Shown in pieces: positions 47,068-55,370 of a stretch of 64,000 nt of DNA. Made by a program: the position numbers and the translations under genes. Position 1 is the stretch's first letter; every line of letters starts with the position of its first letter. The stretch is from DATBLE01 sp963791425. GTDB taxonomy: Bacteria > Actinomycetota > Thermoleophilia > Gaiellales > Gaiellaceae. Under the pieces are notes generated by a model. It made no database searches. It saw only the letters and a list, made by a program, of their open reading frames with translations, and was not told where the DNA came from. Where the stretch lies: the NCBI GenBank assembly GCA_963791425.1, contig CAWBSE010000002.1, forward strand, positions 62,001-126,000, read 5' to 3'.

Positions 47068-47099
47068 ACCATCTTCCGGCCCGCGTGCGCGGGCGTTTT
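47068..47099 (+). promoter_or_regulatory. rpsT promoter and leader hairpin with T run
   Basis: A -10-like TACCAT (47068-47073) is followed by GCCCGCG-TG-CGCGGGC (47079-47094) and GTTTT (47095-47099), 7 nt before the rpsT ATG. This looks like an intrinsic attenuator or a stable 5' leader hairpin, possibly used for S20 autoregulation. Confidence 0.5.
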
Positions 47100-47106
47100 C
47101 ACGCTA

Positions 47107-47373
47107 ATGCCGAACATTCAGCAACAGAAGAAGCGCGTCCTGATCTCGGAGCGCCAGCGGGCGGAGAACATCCGCTTCAAGTCGACCGTGAAGACGCTGA
47201 CGAAGCGGCTCCAGGCGGCGGTCGAGGCCGGCGACGCCGACGCGATCGCGACCGAGCACCGCACGCTCGTCCGCTGGGTCGACCGCGCCGCCTCCAAGGG
47301 CGCGCTCCACGCGAACACCGCCGCGCGCAAGAAGGCGCAGGCCGCCCGGCTCGTCGCCGGCCCCGCGGCCTAG
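47107..47373 (+). CDS. rpsT: 30S ribosomal protein S20
   Basis: This 88-residue very basic protein shows the S20 pattern: MPNIQQQKKRVLISERQRAE, then FKSTVKTLTKRL, WVDRAASKGALHANTAARKK. It binds the 5' domain of 16S rRNA. ATG 47107 is supported by the conserved N-terminus. Confidence 0.95.
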   Translation: MPNIQQQKKRVLISERQRAENIRFKSTVKTLTKRLQAAVEAGDADAIATEHRTLVRWVDRAASKGALHANTAARKKAQAARLVAGPAA

Positions 47374-47377
47374 CTCC

Positions 47378-47851
47378 TTGGCTCTCCACCTGCGTCCGCT
47401 GCGGGACGACGAGCTCCCCGCGTACGTCGAGCACGGCCGCGCACAGTACGCCCAGGACCTCGTCTCGCAGGCGGGCCTGTCGGAGGCGGCTGCCGCGACC
47501 AAGATGGAGAACGACTGGTCGCGACTCTTTCCCGAGGGCGAGATCGCACCGGACAACGAGATCCACGTGCTCGAGGACGAGTCGGGCGAGCGCGTCGGCA
47601 GCCTGTGGTTCGCGTTGCGCCCGAACGACGCGGGCGAGCCGGCGGCCTTCGTCTACATGATCGAGATCGAGCCGGAGTTCCGCGGGCACGGCTTCGGGCG
47701 CGAGGGGATGCAGCTGTTCGAGACCGAGGTTCGGGCGCGCGGCCTCTCTGAGGCCAACCTGACCGTCCTCGGCGGCAACGACGTCGCGCGCTCGCTCTAC
47801 CGGTCGCTCGGGTACACCGAGCGCGCGGTCTTCATGTCGCGCGAGCTCTAG
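47378..47851 (+). CDS. GNAT family N-acetyltransferase
   Basis: The 157-residue protein from TTG 47378 has acetyl-CoA motif A (MIEIEPEFRGHGFGREGMQL) and the downstream GGNDVARSLYRSLGY. It starts 4 bp after the rpsT stop and is probably co-transcribed. Its substrate is unknown; proximity to rpsT does not by itself make it a ribosomal-protein acetyltransferase. Confidence 0.85.
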   Translation: MALHLRPLRDDELPAYVEHGRAQYAQDLVSQAGLSEAAAATKMENDWSRLFPEGEIAPDNEIHVLEDESGERVGSLWFALRPNDAGEPAAFVYMIEIEPEFRGHGFGREGMQLFETEVRARGLSEANLTVLGGNDVARSLYRSLGYTERAVFMSREL

Positions 47852-47854
47852 GGG

Positions 47855-48838
47855 CTACGCGGCGCGGGCCGGGGCGGGCTCGTCCCGGCGGGTGATCGCG
47901 ACCAGCGTGCGCTGGAGCTCGAGCTCGGGCGGAAGCCGGCTGCCGCCCTTGATCGCCAGGTCGAGGTCGGAGAGCCGGACGATCGCGTCGCGCAGCTCCT
48001 CGACCGAGAAGTTCCGCGCCTGCTCGAACGCCTTCTGCACGACGTACGGGTGCCGCGCCTTCATCGCCGCCATCGCGTCCTTCTGGCTGACCCCCTCCTC
48101 CTCGAGCCGCCGCGCGGTCTGCACCCGCCGGACGTGGGCGACCAGGCTCCCGACCAGCATGTGGATCTCGCCGGAGCGGGACGAGCGGTCGAGGATCGAC
48201 TCGCTCGAGGCGAGCACTCCGGCGACGTCGCGTCGCGCCCACGCGTCGGTCAGGACGTACGGCGGGACGTCTGCACGCGCGACCACGAGCTGCTCGACCT
48301 CGTCCTCCCCCACCTGCTCGGCGCCGGCCCAGAGGGCGAGCTTGTCGATCTCGCTCGCCAGCTCGTGCGGGTTGTCGCCGACCAGGTCGACCAGCAGGCG
48401 GCACGCGTCGGAGCTCGCGTGGACGCCGTGCCGGGCGAACTGCTCGGCCACCCACTTCGGCAGCCCCTTCTTCGCGACGTCGTAGGCGAGCACCGCGCCG
48501 CCCTTCGCGCTCGCCTTCGCCAGCGGTGAGTCCTTCTTGATCTCGTCGCCGACGAGCGCCAGCACCGTGTCGGGCGCGGGCGCGGCCAGATACTCGGCGA
48601 CCGCCTTCGCGTCGGGCGCCTTCCAGCGCTCGACCTCGTCGACGAGCACCAGCCGGCCGCTCGAGAAGAGCCCCATCGAGTTGCAGGCGGCGACGGCGTC
48701 CTCGCCCGAGACCTCCCGGGCCGACAGCCGCTCGACGGAGTCCTCGCCGAAGCGGTCCCGCAGACGGCGAACAGCGCGGTCGATCTTCGGGCGGTCGCTG
48801 CCCGTGAGCAGGTAGACGGGTTTCAGCTCCTCCGCCAC
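47855..48838 (-). CDS. holA: DNA polymerase III subunit delta
   Basis: This clamp-loader subunit of about 327 residues has VYLLTGSDRPKIDRAVRRLRD at the N-terminus, a core with RLVLVDEVERWKAPDAKAVAEYL and GDEIKKDSPLAK, and the C-terminal helical domain (NPHELASEIDKLALW, LVGSLVAHVRRVQTARRL). GTG 48838 has TATGCT ending exactly 6 nt upstream (48850-48845 on the minus strand), which decides the start against an upstream ATG at 48883. Confidence 0.92.
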   Translation of the reverse strand: MAEELKPVYLLTGSDRPKIDRAVRRLRDRFGEDSVERLSAREVSGEDAVAACNSMGLFSSGRLVLVDEVERWKAPDAKAVAEYLAAPAPDTVLALVGDEIKKDSPLAKASAKGGAVLAYDVAKKGLPKWVAEQFARHGVHASSDACRLLVDLVGDNPHELASEIDKLALWAGAEQVGEDEVEQLVVARADVPPYVLTDAWARRDVAGVLASSESILDRSSRSGEIHMLVGSLVAHVRRVQTARRLEEEGVSQKDAMAAMKARHPYVVQKAFEQARNFSVEELRDAIVRLSDLDLAIKGGSRLPPELELQRTLVAITRRDEPAPARAA

Positions 48839-48958
48839 GCGGCCAGCATAGTCGGGGGCCCCGCCGGCGCCCCCCTTCCCCAAAATCCATTTCTTCCCCA
48901 GGATGGACGCCGGGGTGTAGAGGCCCGGGCAGACGGGTCGCCACCGAAGGGAGAGGCA

Positions 48959-49342
48959 ATGAGGTCGAAGCAGCGGATCGCCGGCAGGCTTCTGGTCGGA
49001 ACGGTGGCCGTCCTCGTTGCCTGCGTAGGCACCGGTCCGCAGGTGCTGTCGGCACGACGCCGCAGACGATCTCCTTCACGTCGACGTCGGCCGTGCTCCC
49101 GGAGATCGTCGGCAACACCTACACCCCCGACGGCGACCGCGACCTCGGCGCTCGGGGTCACGTTCTCGATCGACGCGTCGAGCCAGGGCTGCTCCCTGGC
49201 CGCGGGCCAGGTGACTTTCACCGGGGCGGGAACGTGCGTGATCGACGCGGACCAGGCGGGCGACGCCACGTATGCGGCGGCGCCGCAGGTGCAGCAGACG
49301 GTCGTCGTCGCGAAGATCGCGCAGGCCTTCACCGGCAAGTAG
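48959..49342 (+). CDS. Small secreted single-repeat MBG-like protein (two compensating indels)
   Basis: A Sec signal (RIAGRLLVGTVAVLVACVG) precedes one Ig-like repeat related to the last repeat of the large protein at the window start: shared pattern YTPTATATSxLxVTF, then FTGAGTCVIDADQAGD (large protein: FVGAGTCTINANQAGN), then AAPQVQQ. The middle (about 49052-49128) is out of frame: one base is missing near 49052 and one C is extra in the run 49124-49128. Corrected, it reads TPQTISFTSTSAVLPEIVGN. AGGGAGAGG lies upstream of the ATG. Confidence 0.7.
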   Translation: MRSKQRIAGRLLVGTVAVLVACVGTGPQVLSARRRRRSPSRRRRPCSRRSSATPTPPTATATSALGVTFSIDASSQGCSLAAGQVTFTGAGTCVIDADQAGDATYAAAPQVQQTVVVAKIAQAFTGK

Positions 49343-49352
49343 CCGCGCGGGG

Positions 49353-50817
49353 TCACGGCCGCGCCTCACGGCGGTTCGTGATCAGCAGGGCGATCGAGGA
49401 CGTGACCAGCAGCAGCCCGCCGAGCCCGGCGTTCGACGAGACGACGGCACCCGGCAGCCCGGCGACGAACCGCGCGCACCAGGCGAGATAGGCGGCGAGC
49501 CAGCCGTTCGCCGACGCGATCAGCGAGGCGATCGCCGGCGAGACCGGGTCGGCGAGCGCCGCCGCGAACGACAGCCCGAGGAGCGGGGCGACGACCGGCG
49601 CCGCGAGCGCGTTCGCCGGGACGGAGTACAGCGGGATCCGCCCGAACTGGAGCCAGAGCACCGGCGCCGTCGCCAGGCCACACGCGAGCGAGATCGCGAC
49701 GGCGTCCCCGAGCGCCTTCGGGGCGGGGTAGCCCTCGAGGAACCGCTGCGCCCGGGGGACGGCGACGAAGATCGCGACCACCGCAGCGAACGACAACTGG
49801 AAGCCCGCGTCGAACAGCGTGTACGGATTCCAGGCGAGCAGGATCAGCGCACCGAGAAGCAGGAAGTGCCACCGGTCCCTCTGACGCGCAGCCAGCCAGG
49901 CGATCGACCCCAGCGCACCGGCGATCCCCGCCCGGAGCACGGACGGCTGCGCGCCGACCGCGAGCACGTACGACGACGATCCCCGCCAGCGCTCCGATCT
50001 CGCCGAGCCAGCGGGGCAGGCCCACGACCCACGCGAGCCCGAGCACGCCGAGCGCGACGAACATGACGTTCGAGCCGCTGACCGCGAGCAGGTGATATAG
50101 CCCCGAGGCCCGGAATGCGTCCTGGAGATCCGGTGAGAGGCCTTCGTCCTCGCCGAGCACGATCCCCTCGAGGACCGCTCGCCGCTCCCCCGTCAGGCCG
50201 GGCGCGAGCGACCGCGCGAGCCACGAGCGGACCCCGTCCGCGTAGCCGCCGATCCCGCCTCGCCGGCCGACGATGCGCCACTCCTTGCCGACGGCGACCA
50301 CGTGGACGCCTTTGCGCCGGAGCCAGGTGCGCTCGTCGAACCCGTGCGAGGGCGGACGCGGCAGCTTCAGCCGCGCGTCGAGCTCGAGGACGGCGCCCTG
50401 GGGCGGTGACCGGCCGACCGGGAGCTCGAGCAGAACAGGCTCGCCGGCCGCGAGCGCGCCGAACCGGCGCATCCGGGCCGGGACTCGAAGCTGGAACCCG
50501 TTGCTGCGCGAGGGCCCCGTGACGACGAGCACGGCCGGCGCAGTCTCACCCACGTGCGGGAGCAGAACGCTCGAATCGAGTGCGTTCAGCCGTGCGCTGC
50601 CCCACCACCAGCCGGCGAGGAGGAGCGCGAACGCCGCAACCAGGATCCGCGCCCGCGGATCGGCGAGCAGCGCCGCGCCGCCAAGCGCGCAGACCGCCGC
50701 CACGGCGACGCCGGTGCCGGGCGCGCGAGGCCCGTTCGCGCCCGCCAGCCCGAGGCACAGCGCCGCAGCCAGGACGTACGGGTAGGCGTAGAGCAATCGC
50801 AGGCTCGCGGCGTTCAC
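49353..50817 (-). CDS. comEC: ComEC/Rec2 family DNA-uptake channel (one frameshift, no beta-lactamase domain)
   Basis: The membrane protein has the DUF4131 N-terminal part (QLRVPARMRRFGALAAGEP, HGFDERTWLRRKGVHVVAVG) and the competence domain (AFRASGLYHLLAVSGSNVMF; LLAWNPYTLFDAGFQLSFAA). The frame changes near 49972 between EIGALAGIV and YVLAVGAQPSVLRAG, an extra G. Corrected length is about 487 residues, ending after the last helices, without the metallo-beta-lactamase domain found at the C-terminus of many ComEC proteins. GTG 50817 overlaps the comEA stop (GTGA). Confidence 0.88.
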
Positions 50818-51440
50818 GGCACCACCAGCCCGCGCAGCTGCTCGACCCGCGACGGACCGATGCCGGGCACGTCGTCGAGGTCGTCGACCGACCGGAACGC
50901 CCCATGCTCGGTGCGGTAGTCGAGGATCTTTTGCGCCGTCACCGGGCCGACGCCCGGGAGGGAGTCGAGCTGCTCGGCCGTCGCCGAGCTGAGCTGGATC
51001 GGGCCGACGGGCACGCCCGGAACCGGCGCACCCTGTGCGGCGGCGACGGCGCGCGGGAGCATCGCCGGGACGAGCACCTGCTCGCCGTCGGCGAGCGGCG
51101 CGGCCAGGTTCAGCGCGGCCGGATCGGCCTTCCGGGTGACACCGCCCGCGCGGGCGACCGCGTCGGCGATCCGCGACCCCGAGGCGAGGCGGTACAGCCC
51201 CGGCCGCCGGACTGCGCCGACGACGTAGACCACCAGTCGCGTCGAAGCGGAAGCAGACGCCCCCGGCGACCCGGCGCCCGCAGGATCCGCCGCCGACCCG
51301 ACGATCGGCGGCGCAGCCGCACCCGCCGGTGCGCCCATGCGCACGACGTAGCGCGCACCGACCAGCAACGCCACGACGAGCAGCAGCCCGCCGAGGAGGA
51401 GGCGCCGCCGGGAGATGACGATCGGCTGCATGTCGTCCAT
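50814..51440 (-). CDS. comEA: ComEA family DNA-binding competence protein
   Basis: This 208-residue membrane-anchored protein binds incoming DNA for uptake. It has one N-terminal membrane helix (RRLLLGGLLLVVALLVGARYVV), a low-complexity Ala/Pro/Ser stalk, a SLBB-type domain (VVYVVGAVRRPGLYRLASGS), and tandem helix-hairpin-helix motifs (LDSLPGVGPVTAQKILDYR, LDDVPGIGPSRVEQLRGL). ATG 51440 or the ATG three codons later could start it. It forms a coupled operon with comEC. Confidence 0.92.
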   Translation of the reverse strand: MDDMQPIVISRRRLLLGGLLLVVALLVGARYVVRMGAPAGAAAPPIVGSAADPAGAGSPGASASASTRLVVYVVGAVRRPGLYRLASGSRIADAVARAGGVTRKADPAALNLAAPLADGEQVLVPAMLPRAVAAAQGAPVPGVPVGPIQLSSATAEQLDSLPGVGPVTAQKILDYRTEHGAFRSVDDLDDVPGIGPSRVEQLRGLVVP

Positions 51441-51530
51441 CCTGGCAACCGAGTGCGCGCGCGTGTGTCATGCAAATGTGTCGAAAGCGCAACTTCGGGA
51501 GGCCGCCGGCGCCAGGCATCATGGGACGAG

Positions 51531-51860
51531 ATGCAGGCGCTCCTGGCGATCGTCACCACCGTGGCCGGCCTGCACGGCTTCGTCACCAAAGGGCCGACGA
51601 TGCCCGTCTGCCGCGTCGGCGTGCCCTGCACCGCCCCCGCCCAGGTCACCCTGCTGTTCCGCAACACCCGCACCGCCCGCACGTTCCGCACCCGTTCGAC
51701 CCCGAAGGGCGCGTACCGCATCATCCTCGCACCGGGTTCGTACACCGTCACCACGGTCGAACGGATCGGTATCGGCCGCGGCCTCACGCCGCGCGCCGTC
51801 CACGTCCGCACGCACCACAACGACCGCCTCGACTTCACGATCGACACCGGCATCCGCTAG
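51531..51860 (+). CDS. Small exported beta-rich protein
   Basis: This 109-residue protein has a weakly hydrophobic N-terminus (ALLAIVTTVAGLHGFVTKG) and a Cys pair (PVCRVGVPC). It continues into a carboxypeptidase-regulatory-like beta sandwich pattern (VTLLFRNTRTARTFRTRSTPKGAYRIILAPGSYTV). Similar small domains occur in secreted actinobacterial proteins. Function unknown; divergent from comEA. Confidence 0.65.
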   Translation: MQALLAIVTTVAGLHGFVTKGPTMPVCRVGVPCTAPAQVTLLFRNTRTARTFRTRSTPKGAYRIILAPGSYTVTTVERIGIGRGLTPRAVHVRTHHNDRLDFTIDTGIR

Positions 51861-51878
51861 CCCTACCCTTACGAGAGC

Positions 51879-52487
51879 ATGCCCTCGACCCACGCCTTCG
51901 CGGTGTTCCTCCCGGCGGCGCTCGTCCTGCTCGCGATCCCGGGGCCGGCGGTGCTGTACATCATCGCCACGAGCGTCGAGGGCGGCCGCCGCAACGGGCT
52001 GCTCTCGGTCGCGGGCGTCCACCTCGGCTCGATGGTGCACATCGCCTTCGCGGTCGCCGGCCTGTCCGCGCTGATCGTCTCCAGCGCGATCGCCTTCTCG
52101 AGCGTGAAGTACATCGGCGCGGCCTACCTGGTCTACGTCGGGATCCGGAAGATCCTCGAGAAGGACGACGGCGCCGAGGTCGAGGCGCGCCCGCCGCGCA
52201 GCGGCCGCCGCGTGTTCGGCCAGGGGATCGTCGTCAACGTGCTGAACCCGAAGACCGCGCTGTTCTTCCTCGCGTTCCTGCCGCAGTTCGTCGACCGCGA
52301 CCGCCCGGTCTGGACGCAGACGATCGCGCTCGGGCTCTGCTGGATCGCCCTCGGCCTGCTCAGCGACGGCGCGTACGCGCTCGCGGGCGGCACGATCGGC
52401 GGCGTCATCCGCCGCCACAAGAAGGCGGTGCGGTACGGGTCGGGCGGGATCTACATCGGCCTCGGCGCAGTCGCCGCCTCGAGCTGA
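51879..52487 (+). CDS. LysE/RhtB family amino-acid exporter
   Basis: This 202-residue protein of six hydrophobic segments has the family signature LLAIPGPAVLYIIATSVEGGRRNGLLSVAGVHLGS and FGQGIVVNVLNPKTALFFLAFLPQFV. It exports amino acids or homoserine lactone-like compounds; substrate not predictable. TACCCT ends 9 nt before the ATG, indicating a leaderless transcript. Confidence 0.88.
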   Translation: MPSTHAFAVFLPAALVLLAIPGPAVLYIIATSVEGGRRNGLLSVAGVHLGSMVHIAFAVAGLSALIVSSAIAFSSVKYIGAAYLVYVGIRKILEKDDGAEVEARPPRSGRRVFGQGIVVNVLNPKTALFFLAFLPQFVDRDRPVWTQTIALGLCWIALGLLSDGAYALAGGTIGGVIRRHKKAVRYGSGGIYIGLGAVAASS

Positions 52488-53008
52488 CCCTGCGCACGAA
52501 CATCACGCTCGTCCTCGCCGGCCGGCATCCGGAGCTCGACGCCGCCCACGACGAGCTGTACCCCGAGCGCGTCGGCGAGGGCATCCCGCTGACGATCACG
52601 CTGCTCTATCCGTGGATCCCGGCCGCCGAGGTCACCGCCGCAGACCTCGACGGCCTCGCCGCCTTCTTCGCGGCGCAACCACGCTTCGACTTCGAGCTGA
52701 CGCACGTCGCCGAGTTCCCCGGCGCGGTCGTCTACGCGGTCCCGGAGCCGGACGACCAACTGCGCGCGACGATGCGCGCACTCTGGGCCCGCTATCCCGG
52801 CACGCCGCCATACGGCAGGCCGGGGAACGAGCCCGCGCCGCACGCCACGCTCGCCCGCCTCGACGTCCCGCCGCCGCGAAGCCTCGACGGCGTCCGCGGG
52901 CGCGTCGGCCACCTCCTCCCCGCGCCGTTCACCGCGGCCGAGGCAACGCTCATGGAGGAGACGGCGCCGGACATCTGGCGCACGCGGGGCACGTTCCCGC
53001 TCGCGTGA
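52484..53008 (+). CDS. 2'-5' RNA ligase-like (2H phosphoesterase) protein, apparent CTG start
   Basis: The protein of about 174 residues shows ITLLYPWIPA at the position of the first HxT motif, but with Thr/Leu instead of His, and an intact second motif HATLARL. With one HxT motif missing, catalysis is doubtful. In frame there is no ATG, GTG or TTG near the N-terminus; CTG 52484 lies in a CTGA overlap with the lysE stop, exactly like the ATGA/GTGA overlaps elsewhere, and is taken as the start. Confidence 0.7.
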   Translation: MTLRTNITLVLAGRHPELDAAHDELYPERVGEGIPLTITLLYPWIPAAEVTAADLDGLAAFFAAQPRFDFELTHVAEFPGAVVYAVPEPDDQLRATMRALWARYPGTPPYGRPGNEPAPHATLARLDVPPPRSLDGVRGRVGHLLPAPFTAAEATLMEETAPDIWRTRGTFPLA

Positions 53009-53070
53009 CTTCCCGACCCCGACCTGCAAGACTCGCGCCGACAAGGGGTCGGTCGAACAAGGAGGAGAGC

Positions 53071-53352
53071 GTGTTCGTGACCATCCGGAGCTACAGCGGC
53101 GGCGGCGCGTTCGTCGATGCGCTCGTCGCGCACCAGGACGACATCCGCGAGGTGATCGCGACGATCGACGGGTTCAAGGCCTATTACCTGCTGCGCACGG
53201 CCGAGGGCGCGACCACGATCAGCGTCTTCGCGAATCAGGACGGCGCTCAGGCGTCGACAGCCGCGGCGGCCGCCTGGGTGGGGGCGAACCTCGCCGACGT
53301 CTCGCCGGGAGCACCGCAGGTCACCAGCGGCGACGTCGCGGTCAGCTTCTAG
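53071..53352 (+). CDS. Small dimeric alpha/beta-barrel-like protein
   Basis: The 93-residue protein from GTG 53071 has AAGGAGG upstream. Its pattern MFVTIRSYSGGGAFVDAL, DGFKAYYLLRTAEGATTISVF fits the ABM/dimeric-barrel fold and resembles stand-alone proteins of that type. Function unknown. Its stop overlaps the DUF2182 gene tail to tail. Confidence 0.75.
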   Translation: MFVTIRSYSGGGAFVDALVAHQDDIREVIATIDGFKAYYLLRTAEGATTISVFANQDGAQASTAAAAAWVGANLADVSPGAPQVTSGDVAVSF

Positions 53353-54239
53353 GGACCCATGTGGGACGTGCCCATGGGCGTGGGCGCCGGCGCCATGCCG
53401 GAGCCGTCGTGCGACATGCCCATGGGTGTCATCCCCGGCATCGAGCCGTTGCCGGGGATGGTCAGTCCCGGAACGGCGTCTGGCGCCGCGACCAGCAGCA
53501 CACCGACGACCAGCAGGAGCCCCGCCGTCCCGTAGGTGGCGACCCGCCGCCACGGGACGAGCTTCTCGGCCGCGATGAGCGCGGCGACGACCGCCATCCA
53601 GACGAGGCTCATCACGCCGAGCGCGAACAGCGACGCCATCAGCGCCCAGCAGCAGCCGACGCACCAGGCCCCGTGCTTCACGCCCATCGAGAGCGCGCCG
53701 GCCGGCCCGTCGCGCCACTCGCCGAGCAGGAAGCCGAGCGGGCTGCGGCACTTGCCGAGGCAGACGTCCTTCAGCGGCGTCAGCTCGTAGACCGCGGCGA
53801 CGATCAGCGTCGCCCCCGCGACCCAGCGCCCCGCGCGGTCCCACGCCAGCACACCGCCCGCGACACGCCCGCCGCCAACCGCGACGCCGAACGCGAGCGC
53901 GCCCACCGCGGCCCAGGTGAGGAGATACCCGGAGGTGAAGACGAGCGGCAGGGCCGGCGACCGTGACTTCGTCAGGCGTGAATAGAGCGCGACCGTCGGA
54001 GCGACGGACGGGAACATCATCGCCGCCATCATCACCACCCACACGCCGAAGAACCAGGCGAACGTCCCGAGGTCGGTCCACGGCCCGCCGTCCATCCCGT
54101 TCATCTCGCGCGCCGTCCACCACCAGCCGACAGCGGCGAGCGCGAAGAGCAGCACGACGAGCCCGACACGGGTGCGGACGGCGGCCCACGCCGGGTTGGT
54201 CCCCGCGCGGCGGGGCTCGGCTGACGCGACGGCGGTCAC
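53349..54239 (-). CDS. DUF2182 membrane metal-binding protein with Met/His-rich tail
   Basis: The 296-residue polytopic membrane protein has the DUF2182 core (WVVMMAAMMFPSVAPTVALY, VYELTPLKDVCLGKCRSPL, GVKHGAWCVGCCWALMASLF) with conserved Cys pairs. The last 40 residues are rich in Met, Gly and His, with a duplicated TPMG-x-SH motif, suggesting copper or other soft-metal binding (inference). It follows the DUF1326 gene by 4 bp; the two families commonly occur together. Confidence 0.87.
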   Translation of the reverse strand: MTAVASAEPRRAGTNPAWAAVRTRVGLVVLLFALAAVGWWWTAREMNGMDGGPWTDLGTFAWFFGVWVVMMAAMMFPSVAPTVALYSRLTKSRSPALPLVFTSGYLLTWAAVGALAFGVAVGGGRVAGGVLAWDRAGRWVAGATLIVAAVYELTPLKDVCLGKCRSPLGFLLGEWRDGPAGALSMGVKHGAWCVGCCWALMASLFALGVMSLVWMAVVAALIAAEKLVPWRRVATYGTAGLLLVVGVLLVAAPDAVPGLTIPGNGSMPGMTPMGMSHDGSGMAPAPTPMGTSHMGP

Positions 54240-54243
54240 CGGC

Positions 54244-54846
54244 TCAGGCGGCCCAGGAGAACTCGGACGTCGAGAGGCCCGTCTTGCCCTCGTACTCGAT
54301 CCCGAAGGCGTTGATCCGCGACCGCGTCGCCTCGGCGATGGTGAGATCCGAGCCGGCCGGATGGAACATCCCGTTGAAGCGCACAGGCTGCCCGGTCTCG
54401 ACGCCGAACGGGACGATGTCCTCGATCTCGAAGTCGATCACGTCACCGACCTTGACGCTGTGGCGCAGGCCGTCGTCGACGACCTCTATGGGCGCTCGCT
54501 CGATGCCGAGCATCTCCCCGACGAGCGGCCCGAGCGCCGCCATCGGCCCGCCGAGCTGCCCACCGAACACCGCGGTGAGCTTCTCCAGCTGCTCGTCGCT
54601 CGCCTGCTCGTCGATGAACATACCGAGCTTCCAGTTGCCGTCGGTCATTACCTTCGGCGTGTCGGCGATCGCGGCCACCTTCAGACCGCTGACGTCGGTG
54701 CCGTCGATGTCGCCTTCCTTGATGTTGAAGACGAGCACGACGCGGCAGTAGTCGTACGTGGCGCCGTGGTCGAAGCTCGCGTTGCAGGGGCAGATCAGGT
54801 CGCAGGAACAGGTCTCGACGTAGCTCCCCTTCAGCTTCCAGGACAT
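54244..54846 (-). CDS. DUF1326 domain-containing protein
   Basis: The 200-residue protein has the N-terminal Cys motif ETCSCDLICPCNASFDHG typical of DUF1326. ATG 54846 has AAGGAGG upstream. The Cys cluster and the membrane partner (DUF2182) suggest a metal-handling or redox pair; no experimentally known function is assumed. Confidence 0.88.
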   Translation of the reverse strand: MSWKLKGSYVETCSCDLICPCNASFDHGATYDYCRVVLVFNIKEGDIDGTDVSGLKVAAIADTPKVMTDGNWKLGMFIDEQASDEQLEKLTAVFGGQLGGPMAALGPLVGEMLGIERAPIEVVDDGLRHSVKVGDVIDFEIEDIVPFGVETGQPVRFNGMFHPAGSDLTIAEATRSRINAFGIEYEGKTGLSTSEFSWAA

Positions 54847-54901
54847 GCCGTCCTCCTTCGGTGGGCGAGGGCGCCGATTCTGCGGCCTCGGGCCGCCGGC
54901 G

Positions 54902-55324
54902 TCAAGCAGTCGCGACCCCGACCTCCGCGGTGCAGAACGCGCACCGCTTCGCCGCCTTCGGGATCTCGCTCAGGCACTCCGGGCACGCACGTGCCGGATC
55001 GTCCTCGTCGGGCGCGTGCTGCCGCCGCGCCGCCACCGCGTTCACCGGCTTGACGACGAAGAAGAACACGGCCGCCGCGACGGACAGGAAGGTGATCGCC
55101 GCGTTGAGGAGGTCGCCGTACCGGAACTGGCTGCCGTTGATCGTGAACGTGAGACGGGAGAAGTCGTGCGTGCCGAAGATCGCCGCGACGAGCGGCGTGA
55201 TCAGATCCTTGACGAACGCGTTGACGAGGGCGCCGAACGCGACGCCGACGACGATCCCGACCGCGAGGTCGACCAGGTTCCCGCGCAGCAGGAACGTCCG
55301 GAACTCGGTTGCCCACTTTGGCAC
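54902..55324 (-). CDS. mscL: Large-conductance mechanosensitive channel with C-terminal zinc ribbon
   Basis: MscL opens under membrane tension. The 140-residue protein has the N-terminal amphipathic helix and TM1 (EFRTFLLRGNLVDLAVGIVVG, FGALVNAFVKDLITPL) and TM2 (LLNAAITFLSVAAAVFFFVV). The C-terminus adds two CxxC pairs (RACPECLSEIP, KRCAFCTAEVG), forming a zinc-ribbon-like tail in the cytoplasm that classical MscL lacks. The start is GTG 55324. Confidence 0.92.
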   Translation of the reverse strand: MPKWATEFRTFLLRGNLVDLAVGIVVGVAFGALVNAFVKDLITPLVAAIFGTHDFSRLTFTINGSQFRYGDLLNAAITFLSVAAAVFFFVVKPVNAVAARRQHAPDEDDPARACPECLSEIPKAAKRCAFCTAEVGVATA

Positions 55325-55370
55325 CGCCGGGTGGTATCCCCGAACGGACCGGGCGAAACGCGACGGCGGG

